Source: an uncultured Collinsella sp.
GTDB taxonomy: Bacteria; Actinomycetota; Coriobacteriia; Coriobacteriales; Coriobacteriaceae
DNA length: 64,000 nt
Assembly (NCBI GenBank): GCA_958450865.1
Contig: CAUDNY010000007.1
Coordinates: 1 to 64,000 of the forward strand
Direction of reading: 5' to 3'
Shown here: positions 60,674-64,000 of the stretch, piece by piece
Layout of the letters: the number at the start of each line of letters is the position of its first letter
How positions within the stretch are numbered: position 1 is the first letter of the stretch
Position numbers and translations under genes: made by a program
The notes under the pieces: generated by a model
What the model was told of the DNA's origin: nothing
What the model saw: only the letters and a program-made list of their open reading frames with translations
The model's database searches: none

Positions 60674-62431
60674 TTACTCGGCATCCTCGACCTCATACGA
60701 ATCCGCCTCGGCTGGCTCATCGTTTGCCTCTGTCACAGCCTCGCGCGCTTCGTCAAACGCTGCTTTCATGGTCTTGTTGCCCCACGTGAGCTTGCGAATG
60801 GTAAGCTCATCGGCCTTGTTGTGGGCCAGGCGCAGATTCTCGGTGCTGCGGCGCAAATCGTCCTTGGTCTTCTCGAGCTGCTTGATGGCGGCATCGATTT
60901 CCTTGATTGCCGACTCGAATTGCTTACTCGCCAGGTTGTAGTTGCGCGAGAAGCCGTCCTTGAACTTCTCCATCTTGGCCTCGAAGTTCGTGACGTCGAT
61001 ATTCTGCTGTTTGTACTCCGCCAGCTCCTGCTTATAGTGCAGCGAACCCATGGCGGCGTTGCGCAGCAGCGTAATCATGGGAATGAAAAACTGTGGGCGA
61101 ATCACGTACATCTTCTCGTAGCGGTAGCTCACGTCCACGATTCCCGCGTTGTAAAGCTCGCTCTCGGGCTCGAGCAGTGTGCAGAGTACCGCGTACTCAC
61201 AGCCCTTTTGGCGGCGATCGTGATCGAGTTTCTTAAAGAAGTCCTCGTTTTTGTGTTTGGTCGCAGTCTCGTCGTTCTCATTTTTCATCTCGAACATGAT
61301 CGAGATGATCTCGTTGCCGCTCGCGTCGCACTCGCGGAAGATAAAGTCGCCCTTGGTGCCCTCGGACGCATCGTTGTCTTTCTCGAAGTACGCATTAGGA
61401 AACGCGGTCATACGCAAACGATTGAACTCAGTCTCGCAGTGCTGCTCGAGCGACTCGCCCACCATCTTGGTGGACAGGCGAACCTTCATGTCCTTAAGGC
61501 GCTCAATCTCTTCATCCTTGTAGCGAATTAGGTCATCGCTCGCGCGCTTGGCCTGCGCAAGCTCAAGCTCATGTGCTGCCTTGGCCTGTTCCTCGCGAGA
61601 ATCGCGCACTGCCAGCTCACTCGTCAGCTTGGCACGTGCCTCATCGCGCTCTCGCTCCGCCGCGGCGACCGCCTCTGATAGGTTCATTTTGGCCGTCAGC
61701 TCCTGTTCGCGCAGCCGTGCGCGCAGGCCCTCGGCCTCCTGCTCAGACTGAGCCCTTGCGGCGGAAAACTTCTCTTGTACTTTCGCCTGATAGTCGGCAA
61801 GTGTGCGCTCAGCCTCACTGCGAGCGGCATCGAGCTCACGCTGCGACTCGGCCGCAGCGGCGGCAAGCGCCATCTCCTGGGCCTTGTCCGCCGCGGCAAG
61901 TCTGGCCTGCAGCTCGGCAATCTGGGCATCACGTGCAGCTAAATCATTTTGAGCAGCATTGCGCGCCGAAGCCTCGGCAAGCTTGGCTTCATCATCCTTG
62001 CGCCCCAACTGCGCACGCAAATTGTCGATCTCGCGCTGGAGCTCAGCGCTCTCCTTTTGAGCGTCGGCACGGGCCTCAACCGCCGCACGCTGGCTTGCGC
62101 TCTCGCGCTCTGCGGCAGCGCCCTCGAGCTTGGCGCGCAGCTCGGCAAGCTCCGCATCGCGCTTGGCGAGCTCTTGCGCCAGCTGCTGAGCTGCAGCGTT
62201 CTTCTGCTCGACAAGCTGAGCGTCGCGCTGAGACTCTGCCTTTTGCAAAGCAGCCGTCGAGCGTGAGCGTTCAAGCTCCAACGCCTGCTCGCCCTCGCGC
62301 TGGACTGCCTTCACACGCTCGTCCAGGTCGCGCGAGAACTCGGCATCGCGCACCTGCTTGACGATATCCGCATAACCGGACGCATCGACCTTAAAAACTT
62401 CGCCGCAATGCGGGCACTTGATCTCGTTCAT
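60674..62431 (-). CDS. DUF2130 coiled-coil protein with PD-(D/E)XK-like core
   Basis: A 585-aa protein. It begins with a zinc-ribbon-like CPHCG (6-10), then a very long Ala/Glu/Arg coiled coil (about 40-315), then the DUF2130 domain (about 320-560). In this domain D362 (KGDF) and E381-x-K383 (MFEMKNE), with E334 upstream, resemble a PD-(D/E)XK nuclease site. DUF2130 proteins are of unknown function; a nuclease or DNA-end-binding role is inferred from this pattern. GAGGAG lies 5 nt before the ATG. It is monocistronic. Confidence 0.85.
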   Translation of the reverse strand: MNEIKCPHCGEVFKVDASGYADIVKQVRDAEFSRDLDERVKAVQREGEQALELERSRSTAALQKAESQRDAQLVEQKNAAAQQLAQELAKRDAELAELRAKLEGAAAERESASQRAAVEARADAQKESAELQREIDNLRAQLGRKDDEAKLAEASARNAAQNDLAARDAQIAELQARLAAADKAQEMALAAAAAESQRELDAARSEAERTLADYQAKVQEKFSAARAQSEQEAEGLRARLREQELTAKMNLSEAVAAAERERDEARAKLTSELAVRDSREEQAKAAHELELAQAKRASDDLIRYKDEEIERLKDMKVRLSTKMVGESLEQHCETEFNRLRMTAFPNAYFEKDNDASEGTKGDFIFRECDASGNEIISIMFEMKNENDETATKHKNEDFFKKLDHDRRQKGCEYAVLCTLLEPESELYNAGIVDVSYRYEKMYVIRPQFFIPMITLLRNAAMGSLHYKQELAEYKQQNIDVTNFEAKMEKFKDGFSRNYNLASKQFESAIKEIDAAIKQLEKTKDDLRRSTENLRLAHNKADELTIRKLTWGNKTMKAAFDEAREAVTEANDEPAEADSYEVEDAE

Positions 62432-62489
62432 AGCAGCTCCTCGATGGACGCAAATTTCAACCGCCTACACTCTACCGCGCCGCACGGAC

Positions 62490-62524
62490 AAAAAAGGCGC
62501 CGCTGCCATAATGGCAACGGCGCC
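62490..62524 (-). terminator. Intrinsic terminator after the metallophosphoesterase gene
   Basis: A 12-bp stem with one mismatch (62496-62507/62513-62524), followed on the minus strand by TTTTTT (62495-62490). It overlaps the adjacent palindrome by 6 bp. Confidence 0.85.
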
Positions 62525-62571
62525 AGAGCCACCACAAAGGTGCCTGTCCCCTTTGTGGTGGCTCTGGCGCC
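62519..62571. repeat. Perfect 22-bp palindrome abutting a stop codon, REP-like
   Basis: 62519-62540 and 62550-62571 are exact reverse complements around a 9-nt loop containing CCTGTCC. The second arm ends one base before the metallophosphoesterase stop codon. On the minus strand the loop region reads GGGGACAGGCACC, sharing the GGGACAGG core with 48419-48455. Confidence 0.8.
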
Positions 62572-63117
62572 CTATAACCCAAAGAAGCTAAGAATCTGAT
62601 CGCGGCTTACGGGCTTGTACTCGTTGGCATCGAGACCGACATCGTAGCGAAAGATAGGGCGTTCGCGATCGCGGTTGCGCACGTTGGTGCGGTCTCCCCT
62701 GCTGTGGATATGCCCGTGTAGCATGATGGCGCCACGCGCCTTGCCGTTCCAGCTGAGCATGGGGTAATGGCTCAAAACCAGGCGATGGCCCTTGGCATAG
62801 CCAGGAGCAATCTCCAGGTAATCGCGCACGTCATCCCAGATTTGAGGCGCAGCTGGATCTTCCCAATCGCCGTCATGGTTACCACGGATAAGCGTCACAT
62901 TCTTGCATTCGATACGCTCGCGCAGGCGCACCGCCTCCGCCAGGGGCAAGCGATAGGTAAAGTCACCCAGAATATAGAGGCGGTCATCCGCAGCCACGCA
63001 CTCATTGATGGCATCGATGACCTTGCGATTCATCTCCTCGACCGAGCCAAACGGCCGGTCCATGTCGTGCAGGATATTCGTGTCACCCAGGTGCAGGTCG
63101 GCGGTAAACCACATCAT
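62572..63117 (-). CDS. Calcineurin-like metallophosphoesterase
   Basis: A 181-aa compact phosphoesterase with all dimetal motifs: DLHLGD (D7, H9), GDF (D52), GNHDG (N80, H81), SHYPM (H117) and HGHIH (H134, H136, H138). Substrate unknown; small members act on nucleotides or phosphodiesters. ATG at 63117 is preferred (GAGGA 8 nt upstream) over ATG at 63132. The 3' end is bordered by a perfect palindrome and a terminator. Confidence 0.88.
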   Translation of the reverse strand: MMWFTADLHLGDTNILHDMDRPFGSVEEMNRKVIDAINECVAADDRLYILGDFTYRLPLAEAVRLRERIECKNVTLIRGNHDGDWEDPAAPQIWDDVRDYLEIAPGYAKGHRLVLSHYPMLSWNGKARGAIMLHGHIHSRGDRTNVRNRDRERPIFRYDVGLDANEYKPVSRDQILSFFGL

Positions 63118-63183
63118 CGTCTGTGTCCTCATTTCGCAACGCGTCTAACACGTGCCTAGTATACAGACACAGCGATGCGGCGG

Positions 63184-63363
63184 TTAGCCAAAGAGCCCGC
63201 CGAACAGGCCGCGGCGGCGCTTGTCCTTTTTATTCGAACCTTTGCCCTGGGCGTTCTTATCCTTTTGCTTTTTGCGGTCCTGCTCCAACTCATCGTCATC
63301 GAGTAGCATATCCCACTCAAACGGATCGTCTGTCAGATCCAACAGGTCGTCGCCATCAAACAC
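63184..63363 (-). CDS. Small charged protein, 59 aa
   Basis: Not recognised. The N-terminal half is strongly acidic (DGDDLLDLTDDPFEWDMLLDDDE) and the C-terminal half strongly basic (KKQKDKNAQGKG, KKDKRRRG), ending GLFGGLFG. GTG at 63363 is chosen because GGAGG lies 5 nt upstream; an ATG four codons earlier overlaps that site. The dipolar layout suggests binding to nucleic acid or a protein partner. It may be co-transcribed with the metallophosphoesterase gene (66-nt gap). Confidence 0.6.
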   Translation of the reverse strand: MFDGDDLLDLTDDPFEWDMLLDDDELEQDRKKQKDKNAQGKGSNKKDKRRRGLFGGLFG

Positions 63364-63567
63364 GTGCGCCTCCATTACCGATTAGAGAGCATCCACAACA
63401 TAGTTGAGAAGTCTACGGGCCCGTGCGGACACAAATTCATCCTGTCTGCGTCTTTCAATCGTTTGCCGCAACGCTTGCGCGACGGAACGCTTGCAGATAA
63501 GATAGGAACACGGATGGCACCCGTGGCAGCGGGTCTTGCCAACTCCGATACACGTTTTCATCGTGAG

Positions 63568-63603
63568 AAGTGGCCGTCTTCGCTTACGCGGGGGCGGCCA
63601 CTT
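63568..63603. terminator. 9-bp hairpin between the aldehyde dehydrogenase and small-protein genes
   Basis: AAGTGGCCG (63568-63576) pairs with CGGCCACTT (63595-63603). There is no strong U tract on the minus strand; TGTTTAT follows on the plus strand. It is the likely end of the aldehyde dehydrogenase transcript. The rest of 63376-63567 shows no gene; a weak minus-strand TATCTT lies near 63505. Confidence 0.55.
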
Positions 63604-63627
63604 TGTTTATCCCTATGTCATCTGATT

Positions 63628-64000
63628 CTAATGCACAAACATGCGCACGAACTTGTGCTTCCAGTTTGCGTAAGGGGCATAGCGGAACGGCACGTCCAGC
63701 CACGTTGCCTTGTTCACGATGCTCTTCTTGTGACTAAACGTATCGAAGCTCTCGCGGCCATGGTACTGCCCCATGCCGCTCGCGCCCATGCCGCCAAAGC
63801 CCATATGACTCGTAGCCAAATGCATAATGGTGTCATTAACACAGCCGCCGCCAAAGGGCACGTAGCGCACAAAGCGCTGCTGAGCCGCACGGTCCTGGCT
63901 AAAGACATACAGGGCCAGCGGCGTCGGACGATCCGTAATAAACGTCTCGGCCTCATCCAGGTCATCAAACGCCAGCACCGGTAAGATCGGGCCGAAAATC
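63628..64000 (-). CDS. Aldehyde dehydrogenase, C-terminal part (cut by right edge)
   Basis: The last 123 residues of an ALDH-superfamily protein whose start lies beyond the window. IFGPILPVLAFDD at the visible N-terminal end is the standard EEIFGP segment; FGGGCVNDTIMHLA and GFGGMGASGMGQYHG are the conserved C-terminal elements, and the C-terminal hydrophobic tail resembles class 3 (fatty aldehyde) enzymes. The catalytic cysteine lies outside the window. Confidence 0.88.
   Translation of the reverse strand, partial: IFGPILPVLAFDDLDEAETFITDRPTPLALYVFSQDRAAQQRFVRYVPFGGGCVNDTIMHLATSHMGFGGMGASGMGQYHGRESFDTFSHKKSIVNKATWLDVPFRYAPYANWKHKFVRMFVH

Overview
The window is GC-rich, densely coded DNA, with AT-rich promoters and many palindromic intergenic sequences. 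It reads like the chromosome of an anaerobic gut actinobacterium of the class Coriobacteriia, most likely Collinsella. That assignment is inferred from gene content and style: a LicR-type beta-glucoside PTS operon, an Etf-linked lactate dehydrogenase, single-chain PurL, a RecJ-helicase fusion and a DUF3516-type helicase. No rRNA gene, tRNA gene, CRISPR array, prophage or complete insertion sequence was seen.

Layout. 0.2-8.2 kb (minus strand): a beta-glucoside operon read in the order regulator (PRD/EIIA type), PTS IIA, IIB, IIC, two 6-phospho-beta-glucosidases and an AEC transporter, with hairpins between several genes. 8.3-14.8 kb (minus): an MBL hydrolase, Rel and a RecJ-RecQ-like fusion. 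15.0-17.5 kb: a BASS transporter, a GalT-like protein and CutC. 17.55-17.87 kb is a non-coding block with three stacked secondary structures. 17.9-23.4 kb (minus): a branched-chain amino-acid ABC importer (livKHMGF) with a collapsed second livK copy. 23.5-37.3 kb: homoserine dehydrogenase, an SDR, an array of four 62-bp palindromic repeats, a cation/proton antiporter, PurL, a DMT exporter, a GGDEF protein, a KdgT-like permease, AzlCD and an HD hydrolase. 37.3-40.9 kb (minus): ferredoxin-EtfA, EtfB and a FAD-dependent 2-hydroxyacid dehydrogenase, matching the electron-confurcating lactate dehydrogenase layout.

41.2-44.4 kb (plus) is a run of five unrecognised genes, four with signal peptides or membrane anchors. 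44.6-51.0 kb holds a DUF554 protein and then a three-gene module: a TerB-N/TerB-C protein, a BrxD-like P-loop ATPase and a BrxHI/Lhr-like helicase. No other BREX gene is present. This triad is the best candidate for an undescribed nucleic-acid-processing or defence system. 51.0-57.6 kb: a SpeE-like methyltransferase coupled to a bacterial Elp3, a DUF4097/XRE pair, a methyltransferase and TrmB. 57.7 kb carries a MITE-like inverted-repeat element. 57.9-64.0 kb: a Ski2-like helicase, a coiled-coil DUF2130 protein, a metallophosphoesterase, a small charged protein and the 3' end of an aldehyde dehydrogenase gene.

The genes together suggest an asaccharolytic-to-saccharolytic gut anaerobe that imports beta-glucosides and branched-chain amino acids, can oxidise lactate through a flavin-based complex, and keeps several DNA/RNA helicases. 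Palindromic non-coding elements recur at several gene ends and are as notable as the genes.
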